DNA from: Agarivorans sp. TSD2052
Lineage (GTDB): Bacteria; Pseudomonadota; Gammaproteobacteria; Enterobacterales; Celerinatantimonadaceae
Assembly (NCBI RefSeq): GCF_023238625.1
Contig: NZ_CP096670.1
Span: 1,229,501-1,293,500, forward strand
Direction: 5' to 3'
DNA: 64,000 bases
Below are positions 15,788 to 24,288 of the stretch, in pieces. Made by a program: the position numbers and the translations under genes. The notes under the pieces were generated by a model. That model saw only the letters and a list, made by a program, of their open reading frames with translations, was not told the origin of the DNA and did no database searches. The stretch's first letter is position 1; every line of letters begins with the position of its first letter.

Positions 15788-17521
15788 GTGAATTTTAGCA
15801 TCTTAAATATCCAGTCCACCTTTGTGGAAAACACACTTAACTGGCTTACAGTTAGGCATCTAGGGAATTTATCAAACGCCACGCTAATCGCGATGTTGTT
15901 GTCTTCTTGTGGCGGTGGTGGAGGCGATGCAGAGACCGTGGTGGTTAGCCAAATCCCATATATAGAAAAAGCTTACTTTAGAGATAGAGACGCCACCATT
16001 GACCAGCTATCTGGCGCTATTCATATGAGCATTCGCAATGCTCAAGGGGAAGCGTTTACTGAAAATTTGGATGTCAGCGTATATTGGTTAGACCAACAAG
16101 CGCGGCCGGTGGGTGATCCGATACTCCAATTGGTATTAAACCATCCCTATAATGTGGCGCTGCCAAATAATACTTCGGTGCCGGAAGGTGTTAACAAATT
16201 ATTATTGCTTATCAACAATGAAGACCCGCAATTGGCTAAGCAGGCTGTTGTAAAGTTTGATGATTTTAAAGGTAATGCAGAAGTTTCAGGTTCTGGCGGG
16301 AATGAAAAGGAAGCTTGGTACTATGGAGTAGATCGACCCAAAATACTTGCTTATAAATCGGCAGCTGCAGGGGGAACCTGCCAATATGATAATGGGCTGG
16401 TTGCTGTTTCAGATATGAACAATCGCAGGGACACAAATTGGGAAAGTGGGGTCTACTCGCCGGGACCTAATCAGGTGAATGAAGCGGCCTATCCGCCATA
16501 CCAGTTCTTATGTGGTGAATCGCCAATCAATGAATATAAAGCAATATCTGACGAAATAGGCGTGTGGACATATTCAACATTGAATGACGCGATGTTTTAC
16601 GGAACCTTTGTATATGACACTTTCCTTAAGCATTTGGGCGAGCCTCCGCTAGAAGACAAGATTCGTTTAAGAGTGCACTACGGTTACGAATTTATTGTTG
16701 ATGCATTTTGGGACGGTACCTACGCCAGTTTTAGTGATGGTTATCCTAGTCAGTATTCTACCGCGTCACTCGACGTCATTGCCCATGAAGTGGCTCATGG
16801 CGTGTTGAGCCGAGTGTCTGCCTTAACACTATTTCCTAACCAATTGAGTGTTGATGGGAGAACTCTACACGAGGCCTTTTCTGACATATCAGGGGTGTTA
16901 ATTAAGCATGAATTTCAATATGACGAAGCGGATCATCTTTGGATTCATGGTGCTGAATCTCATGGGGCAACCCGACGTTTAGATTCTATCACCACTGAAT
17001 CTGCCGCAGTGGCTAGCTATTTTGACTACAGCGAGGCTGGTGACAACTATTACCTTCGTATTGGATTAATCACTTATCCGTTTTATTTGCTATCGAATCA
17101 ATGGGGAGTGGCGTCTGCATATCAGGTGTTTTTACATGCAGCGAAGACTTGCTGGCAAGCCGATTCTACATTACCCGATGCCGCCAAATGTATTATTGAG
17201 TCAGCCGGAGAGCTAGGCCTGCCAACTCAAGACGTGGTTACGGCGTTTAAGGCAGTGAAAATAAAGTTATTTGAAGAAGGGGTGTTAAGTCACTTTACGC
17301 ATAGTACCCATGGGCTTCAGAGCGAGTTCACGGATAATAGCCAAAGTACTAGCGTAGTGTCTCAATGGCAGTGGGAATTTGGTGATGGTTCAGTGTCTGG
17401 CGAACCTAATCCTGTTCACCAATTCGCTACTGCTGGAGATTACACGGTGATATTGAAGGTGCTTGATCAATCAGGTGACCAAGATACGTTCCAACGCATT
17501 GTCACTGTGACAAATGAATAA
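15788..17521 (+). CDS. M4 (thermolysin/vibriolysin)-like metalloprotease lipoprotein with PKD domain
   Basis: This 577-aa protein starts at GTG with AGGGAT upstream. A hydrophobic segment ends in lipobox LLSSC (Cys41) followed by five glycines. The metal site is HEVAH (His333, Glu334, His337) with the third-ligand motif HEAFSD (Glu362). The C-terminal part (about 490-577) is a PKD domain (WEFGDGS...GDYTVILKV). The N-terminal FTP/PepSY propeptide usual in secreted M4 proteases is missing. The segment that normally carries the catalytic His (His231 of thermolysin) reads NYYLRIGLITYPFYLL, with Tyr422 at the expected place. It may be a diverged or inactive protease on the cell surface. Confidence 0.78.
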   Translation: MNFSILNIQSTFVENTLNWLTVRHLGNLSNATLIAMLLSSCGGGGGDAETVVVSQIPYIEKAYFRDRDATIDQLSGAIHMSIRNAQGEAFTENLDVSVYWLDQQARPVGDPILQLVLNHPYNVALPNNTSVPEGVNKLLLLINNEDPQLAKQAVVKFDDFKGNAEVSGSGGNEKEAWYYGVDRPKILAYKSAAAGGTCQYDNGLVAVSDMNNRRDTNWESGVYSPGPNQVNEAAYPPYQFLCGESPINEYKAISDEIGVWTYSTLNDAMFYGTFVYDTFLKHLGEPPLEDKIRLRVHYGYEFIVDAFWDGTYASFSDGYPSQYSTASLDVIAHEVAHGVLSRVSALTLFPNQLSVDGRTLHEAFSDISGVLIKHEFQYDEADHLWIHGAESHGATRRLDSITTESAAVASYFDYSEAGDNYYLRIGLITYPFYLLSNQWGVASAYQVFLHAAKTCWQADSTLPDAAKCIIESAGELGLPTQDVVTAFKAVKIKLFEEGVLSHFTHSTHGLQSEFTDNSQSTSVVSQWQWEFGDGSVSGEPNPVHQFATAGDYTVILKVLDQSGDQDTFQRIVTVTNE

Positions 17522-17560
17522 ATGACCCTATTGCGTACTTCTTACGGTGTACTTGTTTAA

Positions 17561-17580
17561 CAAAACAAAACAAAACAAAA
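17561..17580. repeat. Short tandem repeat (CAAAA)x4
   Basis: Four perfect CAAAA units lie between the protease gene and the frameshifted DUF3592-type gene. Such a tract could vary in copy number by slippage. Confidence 0.8.
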
Positions 17581-17606
17581 CTAAAAGGCAGTAGGACGAT
17601 GAGCCA

Positions 17607-18163
17607 ATGAAAGCATTTTTAATCAAACTCGCGTTGGGTAAAAGCCAATATTCAACGTGGTTTTTATTCGTTTTCTCTCTTATTGCTCCTTGCGCTGTTG
17701 TTGGCGATTGGCCTTGGTTAGACAACGTTGCGTGGGTGATGCTTATCATTCTGGTGTATTTATTTTTATTACTGGGCTTGTGGGTAAAGAAGAGGCTAAA
17801 CAGAGCAAAACTTGGCCAGTAGCCATTGCCACCCTAGAGCGTTGTTATCTCAAACATCATACCTCTAACAAATCTGTTCGCTACTATGCGCCGGCTATTC
17901 AATGCCGTTTCTCAGTGGGGGGGAACGTGTATACAGGGACCGAATATGATTTTAGCGCTGATTACACTACGCGCGCCAAAGCGCAGGCTAAGCTTGATGA
18001 AATATCAGCCTTAAAGCAGTTAATGATTCGCTATAAGCCTAGTGACCCGTTTACCAATGTCTATAAACCGGGCATGCATGCAGTCCATTTCATCAGACAG
18101 CTGATAGGGTTTACAGCGGTATTAATATCTAGCCTGAGTATGTTAGGCATTATTCGTTATTGA
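17607..18163 (+). pseudogene. Frameshifted DUF3592-type membrane protein
   Basis: Two overlapping frames make one protein. The first (17607-17822) gives an N-terminal stretch with two hydrophobic segments (SLIAPCAVVG, VMLIILVYLFLLLG), and the second (readable to 18163) gives the rest. The latter includes a TWPVAIATLERC segment, a YYAPAIQCRFSVGGNVYTG strand, RYKPSDPFTNVYKPG and a final membrane segment. That order (membrane anchor, W/P-rich start, YxP beta strands, YxPxxP near the end) is typical of DUF3592 proteins. The shift lies near 17780-17800 and needs a -1 change. I see no slippery heptamer, so a mutation or a sequencing error is more likely than programmed frameshifting. Confidence 0.65.
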
Positions 18164-18382
18164 TTAGTTGGTGAAGCACTATTTCAGTTGTGCTTATGTT
18201 AGTTGTACTGATTAAGGCTGGAGGGAAAATATGTATATATGATGATTGCGTCCATCTCAGAAGAGTTATTGATAATCAAGGTCTCCAATATACTTTCGTT
18301 AAATCAAGACACGATTTATTTGTAGGTTTATCTGAAGAGAGGCCCACATAACTGTCTTTAACTCAAAAAATGGAAACAAATC

Positions 18383-19750
18383 ATGAATAAAATGAAGTAC
18401 CTTGCTTTGCTCGTTATGGGACCGACACTTGCTTTTGGGGGGCAGGAAAGCCATGTGAAAACTGAAGATATGACAAAAATAGATGTTCACGAGGAAATAT
18501 ACATTAGTAAAATAACCGATTTAACTACTCCGTTATCAAAGGCGAAGGGGTCATTTCCGCTTAATTTTACTCAAGATGTAACAGAAAAATTTAGTACCCC
18601 CAATTGGCAGTCGGCAGGGGACCACGGTGTTTTTGTAAATTTGAATATTCCAAAATTCATCAACGTGGATATCGCTATGCCCACCCATGATATTAGGAAT
18701 CTGAAACGAGCGATTAATCCCGATTTAAAAGACATCACATTTACTCAGGAAGATGGCTCAGAAACCCCTAAACTAGAAGAATATTTGGGGAATGACTACA
18801 ACAGAGTACAAGCTATAATTATGGCTCATAAAGGAAAAGTTGTGTTCGAAGCATACCCTGGTATGAACCCAAGCGATTTCCATGTCTGGATGTCTGCATC
18901 TAAAACCACGGTTGGAACCTTGTGTATTTTGCTAGAAAGTGAAGGCAAAATGGATCTTGATAAATCGATTACATTCTATGCGCCAGAGTTAAAAGGAACC
19001 GCATGGGACAAGGTATCCGTTAAAAATGCACTAAATATGGCCTCAGGTTTAGATCTTGAAGAAACAACTGCTGCTTTTTCTGATCCAAATAGTTGGATTG
19101 AGAAATTCTTCGCTTCTCTATTCTCTCAAAAAGAAGGTGGAGAATGGTTAGACGTCTTAAAAAATGTGCAAGCTATAGACGGTGAAGAGCCAGGAGAACG
19201 ATTCCGTTATTCTACAGCGATTACTCAAGCTTTAACGATGGCCATTGAAGGCGCCACTGGCCAAACATATAAAGACGTATTCAACGAAAAAGTTTGGTCC
19301 AAGTTAGGTGTTCAAAATCAGTTTATGGTTGGTCTAACATCCGATGGTACTGCTGTAGGTGGCGGTTTGGTCAACTCAACCATCGAAGATGCATTAAAAT
19401 ACGCGATGATGTTCACACCGAGCTGGAATGTGGTTTCAGAGCAAAGAGTCATCACTCCAAAAGTATTGGAACGAATTCGTACCCTTGGCGATCCGGCTGC
19501 TTATGTAGGTTCTGAAGAAGAAGCTTACAGCCTTGAGTGGACAGGGGAAAAGGCTGAACGAAATTCGGCTCAATGGGACCATATTTGGGCTGATGGAGGT
19601 ATGTTTAAACATGGTAATATGCATCAGGGTATTTATACCGACCCTGAAAGAGATTTTGCAGCATTTGTCTTTTCCACTTCCCCTAACGAGCGTTCCGACA
19701 AAATGCCCGGATATATGCGAGCGGTAGCTAAAAAAGTTGCAGGGAAATAG
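18383..19750 (+). CDS. Serine beta-lactamase-like hydrolase, exported
   Basis: This 455-aa protein has an N-terminal signal peptide. The penicillin-binding/class C beta-lactamase fold is indicated by the SxxK motif SASK (in WMSASKTTVG), the YST motif (RFRYSTAITQ) and a late DGGMFKHG segment in place of KTG. Family members include esterases, D-amino-acid peptidases and beta-lactamases; the substrate is not evident, and I would not call resistance from this. AAAAATGG precedes the start without a strong Shine-Dalgarno. The gene looks more A+T-rich than the core genes, and it stands alone. Confidence 0.82.
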   Translation: MNKMKYLALLVMGPTLAFGGQESHVKTEDMTKIDVHEEIYISKITDLTTPLSKAKGSFPLNFTQDVTEKFSTPNWQSAGDHGVFVNLNIPKFINVDIAMPTHDIRNLKRAINPDLKDITFTQEDGSETPKLEEYLGNDYNRVQAIIMAHKGKVVFEAYPGMNPSDFHVWMSASKTTVGTLCILLESEGKMDLDKSITFYAPELKGTAWDKVSVKNALNMASGLDLEETTAAFSDPNSWIEKFFASLFSQKEGGEWLDVLKNVQAIDGEEPGERFRYSTAITQALTMAIEGATGQTYKDVFNEKVWSKLGVQNQFMVGLTSDGTAVGGGLVNSTIEDALKYAMMFTPSWNVVSEQRVITPKVLERIRTLGDPAAYVGSEEEAYSLEWTGEKAERNSAQWDHIWADGGMFKHGNMHQGIYTDPERDFAAFVFSTSPNERSDKMPGYMRAVAKKVAGK

Positions 19751-19786
19751 ACAGAAAAAGATCGAATTGAGCATTAATAGCAGCGG

Positions 19787-19957
19787 ATGGATTCAACTAT
19801 CTCAATAGGTATTATTGGTTGCGAGTCACCGCTGACTGAATCGATGATATTAATTGGAAGCAATATCGAGTTGGAAGTAATAGCGAAAGGCATGGAAATT
19901 AGCTATCAAGTTAAAGTCTTGAGCCCATATGGGTTGCTAGGGTTCTACGTTGATTAA
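19787..19957 (+). CDS. Doubtful 56-aa open frame between the hydrolase gene and ssrA
   Basis: An ATG frame of 56 codons (beginning MDSTISIGIIGCES) has no good ribosome binding site and no family I recognise. The following 90 bases contain another open stretch. It may be a remnant of a lost gene next to the tmRNA locus, or chance. Confidence 0.25.
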   Translation: MDSTISIGIIGCESPLTESMILIGSNIELEVIAKGMEISYQVKVLSPYGLLGFYVD

Positions 19958-20051
19958 CCCATGCCATTCGAAGCATTTACGGCGCTATTAGAAGCGAAGA
20001 GCAAAAAGCCCAAGAAGTGCTTTTATACGTCTAACTCAGTGGCTTAGATAT

Positions 20052-20087
20052 AAAAAAACGGTAACTCAATGAGTTACCGTTTTTTTT
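20052..20087. terminator. Bidirectional terminator at the ssrA 3' side
   Basis: AAAACGGTAACTC (20055-20067) pairs with GAGTTACCGTTTT (20071-20083) around an AAT loop, flanked by A and T runs so that it works on both strands. It ends ssrA on the minus strand five bases beyond the CCA. Confidence 0.9.
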
Positions 20088-20091
20088 GTGT

Positions 20092-20458
20092 TGGTGGAGC
20101 TGGCGGGTTTCGAACCCGCGTCCAAAACCATTCTAACCAATGGCGCTACATGCTTAGTTTGTCTTTAATCTCGTTAGCAAGCTGCGAACAAACACGCCAC
20201 TTACTAACATACCAGAATTCTATTTCGCGGTTCAGCTCTCTAGTCAAAGCATCCCTCGCTATCTTGTTTGGGTTTGAACTTCTATGATTCCCCGTCTTAC
20301 AAGCGGAAGCTAGGGTAGAAGTGCTCTAGCGGGTTATTAAGCTGCTAGTGCGTAGTTTTCGTCGTTTGCGACTATTTTTTTGCGGCTTTTTACGTGGCAA
20401 ACCGCCCCACGACATGCTCCACAAGCCTTCCTGATCCTGTCGAATCCAATTCAGCCCC
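20092..20458 (-). ncRNA. ssrA: Transfer-messenger RNA (tmRNA)
   Basis: About 367 nt. The 5' end reads GGGGCTGAATTGGATTCGAC and the 3' end GGTTCGAAACCCGCC...CCACCA, forming the alanine-tRNA-like acceptor and T arm. The tag frame (20369 down to 20337) encodes ANDENYALAA followed by TAA TAA. tmRNA rescues stalled ribosomes by trans-translation and marks the nascent peptide for proteolysis. It lies 92 bases downstream of smpB on the same strand, the classical arrangement. A TAGAAT at 20473-20478 on the minus strand could be its -10. Confidence 0.97.
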
Positions 20459-20549
20459 AGAATTACTCAGCTATTCTAACACAAGCGCTATGCAAACAGA
20501 TAGACACTAAAACTTGAATGCTGTTTATTTGTCCAGTTTAGGCCGCTAG

Positions 20550-21035
20550 CTACCTAAAGCTGTGTTTCATTACTCTGTCTTTAGTACGTTGCCATTCGCG
20601 GTCTTTTTCATCTTCGCGTTTGTCTTGATCTTTTTTACCTTTGGCTAAGCCTACTTCTAGTTTAGCCCAAGAGCCTTTCCAGTATAGGGCGGTAGCCACA
20701 ATGGTGTAACCTTGACGTTCTACAGCGCCGATCAACTTATCTAGCTCGCGCCGATTAAGCAGCAGTTTACGAATACGTGTTGGGTCGGCCACTACATGGG
20801 TAGATGCCGATAACAGTGGTTGAATGTTTAAACCTGAAATGAAAGCTTCACCATCGCGTACGTAAACGTAACTCTCCGCGATGTTAACCTTTCCGGTTCG
20901 CATGGATTTAACTTCCCAGCCTTGTAGTTCCATACCCGCTTCAAATTTGTCTTCGATACGGTAATCATGGCGCGCCTTTTTATTTAGCGCGATGGTATTA
21001 GAACCTACTTTTGATTTTGATTTTTTCTTGCTCAT
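20550..21035 (-). CDS. smpB: SsrA-binding protein SmpB
   Basis: This 161-aa protein starts [20 protein letters not shown] and ends in the basic tail [17 protein letters not shown]. It binds the tRNA-like domain of tmRNA and guides it into stalled ribosomes. Core motifs are [17 protein letters not shown] and a GWEVKSMR strand. The frame is open for about 100 codons further upstream, but that part overlaps the ratA start region and is not SmpB-like, so the ATG at 21035 is chosen. ssrA follows on the same strand, and ratA is divergent. Confidence 0.97.
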   Translation of the reverse strand: MSKKKSKSKVGSNTIALNKKARHDYRIEDKFEAGMELQGWEVKSMRTGKVNIAESYVYVRDGEAFISGLNIQPLLSASTHVVADPTRIRKLLLNRRELDKLIGAVERQGYTIVATALYWKGSWAKLEVGLAKGKKDQDKREDEKDREWQRTKDRVMKHSFR

Positions 21036-21135
21036 GGCGGCTATTATACGCATGCAGCGTGGCTTTAAAACTGATATTGTGCGGATTAGCCAAGCTAATG
21101 CTAAAATGTTGCCAGATTTGAAGAAAGAGTGGGTT

Positions 21136-21564
21136 ATGCCGCAAGTAAACCGTAGTGCTTTGGTGATGTTTAGTGCCAAACAAATGTACCAGTTAGTCAA
21201 TGATGTTGATGCGTACCCACAGTTTTTACCGGGGTGCGTGAGCAGTGAAATACTTGAAGAGAGTCCGTCGAGTATGTTGGCGCAAGTGGGCGTAGCCAAG
21301 GCTGGGATAAAAAATAGTTTCGTCACTGAAAACACCTTAACCGAAGACCAATCAATTCAGATGAACTTGGTCAATGGGCCATTTAAGTCTTTAACGGGTG
21401 TCTGGCATTTCATCGCGTTAGACGAGCAAGCCTGTAAGGTGATGCTAGATTTGAATTTTGAATTCAGTAATAAATTGATTGCAGCCGCTTTTGGTCGGGT
21501 TTTTCAGGAGTTAGCGGGTAATATGGTGCAAGCGTTCGTAGATAGAGCAAAACAGGTGTATTAG
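21136..21564 (+). CDS. ratA: Ribosome-associated START/polyketide cyclase-like protein RatA
   Basis: This 142-aa protein starts at the internal ATG giving [20 protein letters not shown], matching the E. coli RatA (YfjG) N-terminus; the upstream open extension is not conserved. It carries the coenzyme Q-binding/START-like fold with [10 protein letters not shown] and NGPFKSL...W motifs and ends [10 protein letters not shown]. Roles proposed for the family are inhibition of 70S assembly in E. coli and ubiquinone handling (Coq10-like) elsewhere. The stop overlaps the rnfH start by one base, so translation is coupled. Confidence 0.93.
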   Translation: MPQVNRSALVMFSAKQMYQLVNDVDAYPQFLPGCVSSEILEESPSSMLAQVGVAKAGIKNSFVTENTLTEDQSIQMNLVNGPFKSLTGVWHFIALDEQACKVMLDLNFEFSNKLIAAAFGRVFQELAGNMVQAFVDRAKQVY

Positions 21565-21911
21565 TGGTGAGTGAGCAAATAAATATTGAAGTTGTGTATG
21601 GCTTGCCTGAGCGCCAAGTACTGTTGGCTTGCAAGGTAGAGCAGGGTTGTGATGTATTAACCGCTATTAAGCTTTCGGGTATTGTGGACCATTTTTCAGA
21701 AATAGACCCTGAATCTGCATCGGTAGGCATATTTAGTCGAGCGGCTAAATTAAGCCAAATGTTGCACGATGGTGACCGAATAGAAATTTATCGGCCACTA
21801 ATTGCTGATCCTAAAGAGCTAAGAAAAATTCGTGCCGAGCGGGCTAAAGCTGCCGGTAGGGCCGATAAAACCACCGGTGGTAGGCCTAAGGCAAAAACTA
21901 CCGACAGTTAA
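21564..21911 (+). CDS. rnfH: RnfH family ubiquitin-like fold protein
   Basis: This 115-aa protein (RatB/RnfH) starts at GTG with a second GTG at codon 2. The beta-grasp core includes EVVYGLPERQ, VGIFSRAAKL and GDRIEIYRPL, followed by a basic disordered tail. The function is unsettled; it is nearly always next to ratA. It overlaps ratA by one base and ends at a strong bidirectional terminator. Confidence 0.93.
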   Translation: MVSEQINIEVVYGLPERQVLLACKVEQGCDVLTAIKLSGIVDHFSEIDPESASVGIFSRAAKLSQMLHDGDRIEIYRPLIADPKELRKIRAERAKAAGRADKTTGGRPKAKTTDS

Positions 21912-21916
21912 CAAAC

Positions 21917-21949
21917 AAAAAAGCCAGATAATGATTATCTGGCTTTTTG
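21917..21949. terminator. Bidirectional terminator between rnfH and bamE
   Basis: AAGCCAGATAAT (21921-21932) is complementary to ATTATCTGGCTT (21934-21945), flanked by an A run on the left and TTT on the right. It serves rnfH (+) and bamE (-). Confidence 0.88.
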
Positions 21950-21962
21950 CTATTAGTGAGAA

Positions 21963-22322
21963 CTATCCGGCATCTAATGGCACCATAAAGTCTTCGCTAA
22001 CTTCATAGTCACCCTCAATTAAGGCTAAGTGGTCGTTTACAAATTGAACCACTAAGTTACGCTTTTCTAGCGGGCCATTACCGTTTTGGTAACTATATAA
22101 GTAATACCAGCGCTCTTGTTCAAAAGCATCAATTAACATTGGCGTACCCAGCACAAATCGCACTTGCTCTTTACTCATGTTGATTCGAAGCTGTTCTACC
22201 TTTGCATCATCGATGTAATTGCCTTGGGGAATATCAATCTTGTATACCATCCAGTCAAAGGCTGAACAGGCACTTAGACTTAAACTGGCTAGTAGGATAA
22301 AAATCTTTGCTGTAAAACGCAT
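21963..22322 (-). CDS. bamE: Outer-membrane assembly lipoprotein BamE (SmpA)
   Basis: This 119-aa lipoprotein has lipobox LSAC (Cys19). The BamE fold is seen in IDIPQGNYIDD, MSKEQVRFVLGTP and WYYLYSYQNG. It is the small lipoprotein of the BAM complex that inserts beta-barrel proteins. The ATG at 22322 is chosen because AAGGAG lies 11 bases upstream and the frame beyond is not conserved. It is 78 bases downstream of recN on the same strand. Confidence 0.95.
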   Translation of the reverse strand: MRFTAKIFILLASLSLSACSAFDWMVYKIDIPQGNYIDDAKVEQLRINMSKEQVRFVLGTPMLIDAFEQERWYYLYSYQNGNGPLEKRNLVVQFVNDHLALIEGDYEVSEDFMVPLDAG

Positions 22323-22399
22323 GGTTAATCGAAGCTCCTTGTTAAGGAAGGCATCATAACTAAGCCCCGCCAGAAAAAGAAGCATCGATCGCGAAGAAA

Positions 22400-24067
22400 T
22401 TAGTCGCTGATTAATAATTCTTGCGCGTTTGCGAGGGCTGAAGGGGTAATTTCGTCCCCGGCAAGTAAACGCGCTAATTCTTCTAAGCGTTGTTTTGCTG
22501 ACAATGTTTGCATATTAGTGATGGTTTCATTTTTCTTTTGCTGCTTGCTCACTAACATTTGTTGGTGTCCATGTCCGGCAACTTGCGGAAGGTGAGTGAC
22601 ACATAGTACCTGACATTGCTTACCCAACTGGCGAAGCATGCTGCCTACTACAGCAGCTGTTGGGCCACTAATACCGACATCAACTTCATCAAAAATGAGG
22701 GTAGGGGTTAAAATGCTGGCCGAGCAGATAACCTGAATGGCTAAGCCAATACGGGATAGCTCACCGCCTGAGGCGACTTTTTCGATGGCCTGCATCGGCT
22801 GACCTGGGTTGGTTCTTACTAGTAGTTCAACGCGGTTAATACCATTAGCATTGATAAACTGCTCGGCATCACTGTGAACTGAAAACTCACATTGTGCTTT
22901 GGCCATACTGAGTTTATGTATTTCTTTAGTGATCAATTTACTGAGACTATTAGCAGCACGTTCGCGACTTTTAGATAGTTTATTCGCCTTGCCAAGATAG
23001 TGTTGCCATGTTTTTTCAATTTCTTCGGCAAGGTGCTCAAAACGTTCGCTTTGTTGGCTCATGTGATTGAGCTGGGTGTGTAAGTTTTGATGCAGCTCAG
23101 GTAATAACTCAGGGGTGGTTTGATGCTTCCTGGCTAGTTCTAGGGCGAGGCTGAGGCGTTGTTCTAACTCGGCAAATAACTCAGGGTCATCGTCTAGCTC
23201 TTCACTGTAATGGCTAAGTTGTGATGTGGCCTCTTCAACTTGTATTTGGGCTTCGTGCAGTAGGTTATTGATGGCGTCTAATTTGGGATCTAACTCCAGT
23301 AGCTGACTGGTGGTTTTACAGGCCTGAGCCAGCATATCAAGCACATTGACTTGTTCGTCATGGCCCAGCAACTGAGTAAGCTGGTAGCTGGTTTGTTGCA
23401 ACTCGGTACTATGTGATAAACATTGGTGTTGCCGCTCAATGCTTTGGTATTCGCCTTCTTGAAGGGCAAATTCGTCTAACTCTTTCACTTGGTATTCAAG
23501 TAGTTGTCGCTGAGCGGCGAGTTCTTTCTGCTGTTGTTCTGCTAACTCTTGCTCGTTACACAGGCCCTTCCACATTTGGTAGGCTTGTTTTACTTCGCCT
23601 ATTAACTGCGGATGAGCGGCATATTGGTCGACGATAGAAAGCTGCTGGCTAGGTTTTAGCAGCAGTTGATGTGCATGCTGGCCGTGAATGCTGATCAGGT
23701 ATTGGCCTAAGCTCTTAAGTTGTGCCAAAGGTACAGCGGTGCCATTAATATAAGCTTTAGAGCGGCCTTCTTTAGTGACTACTCGACGCAAAATGCATTC
23801 GTCGTCACTCAGCAGCTCATTTTGTTGTAACCACAATTGGGCTCGCTGATTGGTACTTATATCAAATTGAGCGCTGATTTCAGCTTTGTCGGCATCTTGC
23901 CTAACCATTGATGCTTCGGCGCGATTACCTAAACACAAGCCTAGTGCGTCAATCGCAATCGACTTACCGGCACCGGTTTCGCCAGTAATGGTGGTCATAC
24001 CTTGATGTAAGTCGAGTTCAAGAAATCGAACAATCGCAAAATTTTGTACGCTTAATTGAGTGAGCAT
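22400..24067 (-). CDS. recN: DNA repair ATPase RecN
   Basis: This 555-aa SMC-like protein has Walker A (TGETGAGKS) near residue 30, long coiled-coil regions in the middle (Gln/Glu-rich), the signature ASGGELSRIGLA and Walker B LIFDEVDVGISG. RecN acts early in double-strand break repair by holding DNA ends or sister chromatids. The ATG at 24067 gives MLTQLSVQNFAIV, the family N-terminus, with AGG seven bases before it; an ATG two codons upstream is possible. Two LexA boxes overlap the promoter and ribosome binding site, so expression is SOS-controlled. Confidence 0.96.
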   Translation of the reverse strand: MLTQLSVQNFAIVRFLELDLHQGMTTITGETGAGKSIAIDALGLCLGNRAEASMVRQDADKAEISAQFDISTNQRAQLWLQQNELLSDDECILRRVVTKEGRSKAYINGTAVPLAQLKSLGQYLISIHGQHAHQLLLKPSQQLSIVDQYAAHPQLIGEVKQAYQMWKGLCNEQELAEQQQKELAAQRQLLEYQVKELDEFALQEGEYQSIERQHQCLSHSTELQQTSYQLTQLLGHDEQVNVLDMLAQACKTTSQLLELDPKLDAINNLLHEAQIQVEEATSQLSHYSEELDDDPELFAELEQRLSLALELARKHQTTPELLPELHQNLHTQLNHMSQQSERFEHLAEEIEKTWQHYLGKANKLSKSRERAANSLSKLITKEIHKLSMAKAQCEFSVHSDAEQFINANGINRVELLVRTNPGQPMQAIEKVASGGELSRIGLAIQVICSASILTPTLIFDEVDVGISGPTAAVVGSMLRQLGKQCQVLCVTHLPQVAGHGHQQMLVSKQQKKNETITNMQTLSAKQRLEELARLLAGDEITPSALANAQELLISD

Positions 24068-24075
24068 TTCCATAC

Positions 24076-24091
24076 CTGTTTATTCATACAG
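24076..24091. promoter_or_regulatory. LexA (SOS) box 1 of recN
   Basis: CTGT-N8-ACAG (CTGTTTATTCATACAG) is a perfect match to the gammaproteobacterial LexA consensus core. It lies 9 bases from the recN ATG, over the ribosome binding region. Confidence 0.88.
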
Positions 24092-24094
24092 TTG

Positions 24095-24110
24095 CTGTAT
24101 AAATATATAG
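24095..24110. promoter_or_regulatory. LexA (SOS) box 2 of recN
   Basis: CTGT-N8-ATAG has one mismatch to the consensus and lies 19 bases from box 1, about two helical turns. Tandem boxes upstream of recN are also known in E. coli. Confidence 0.7.
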
Positions 24111-24235
24111 TTCTATTTTTGAGCTTGCAAGCTAAAATTCAAAACTGATTGTTTTTTATCCTATTTTTCGGTTGCTTGTACCTTCACATTTGTGTCATAA
24201 AAGTAGTGCATGTTTATCATTCGAGCGATGTATTC

Positions 24236-24254
24236 AAACCAAGCAACTTGGTTT
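24236..24254. promoter_or_regulatory. Operator-like dyad before the ABC transporter operon
   Basis: AAACCAAG-CAA-CTTGGTTT has perfect 8-bp arms and lies 35 bases before the start of the binding-protein gene. It may be a repressor site or a leader hairpin; no regulator gene adjoins it. Confidence 0.4.
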
Positions 24255-24288
24255 ACTACTTAACCCTATAAATACATGGAAGAATATT

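Noticed and set aside
17770-17810. Programmed -1 frameshift in the DUF3592-type gene
   Set aside because: There is no X XXY YYZ slippery heptamer in the right phase and no clear downstream pseudoknot; mutation or sequencing error is simpler.
18383-19750. Calling the serine hydrolase an antibiotic-resistance beta-lactamase
   Set aside because: The SxxK and YxS motifs are common to esterases and peptidases as well; KTG is replaced and no resistance context exists.
20092-20130. ssrA 3' end as an attachment site with a second copy in the window
   Set aside because: I found no second copy of the 3' segment elsewhere in the window and no integrase gene.
20992-21135. Longer RatA, starting about 48 codons upstream
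   Set aside because: The extra part overlaps the smpB start region on the other strand and is not conserved; [10 protein letters not shown] is the family N-terminus.
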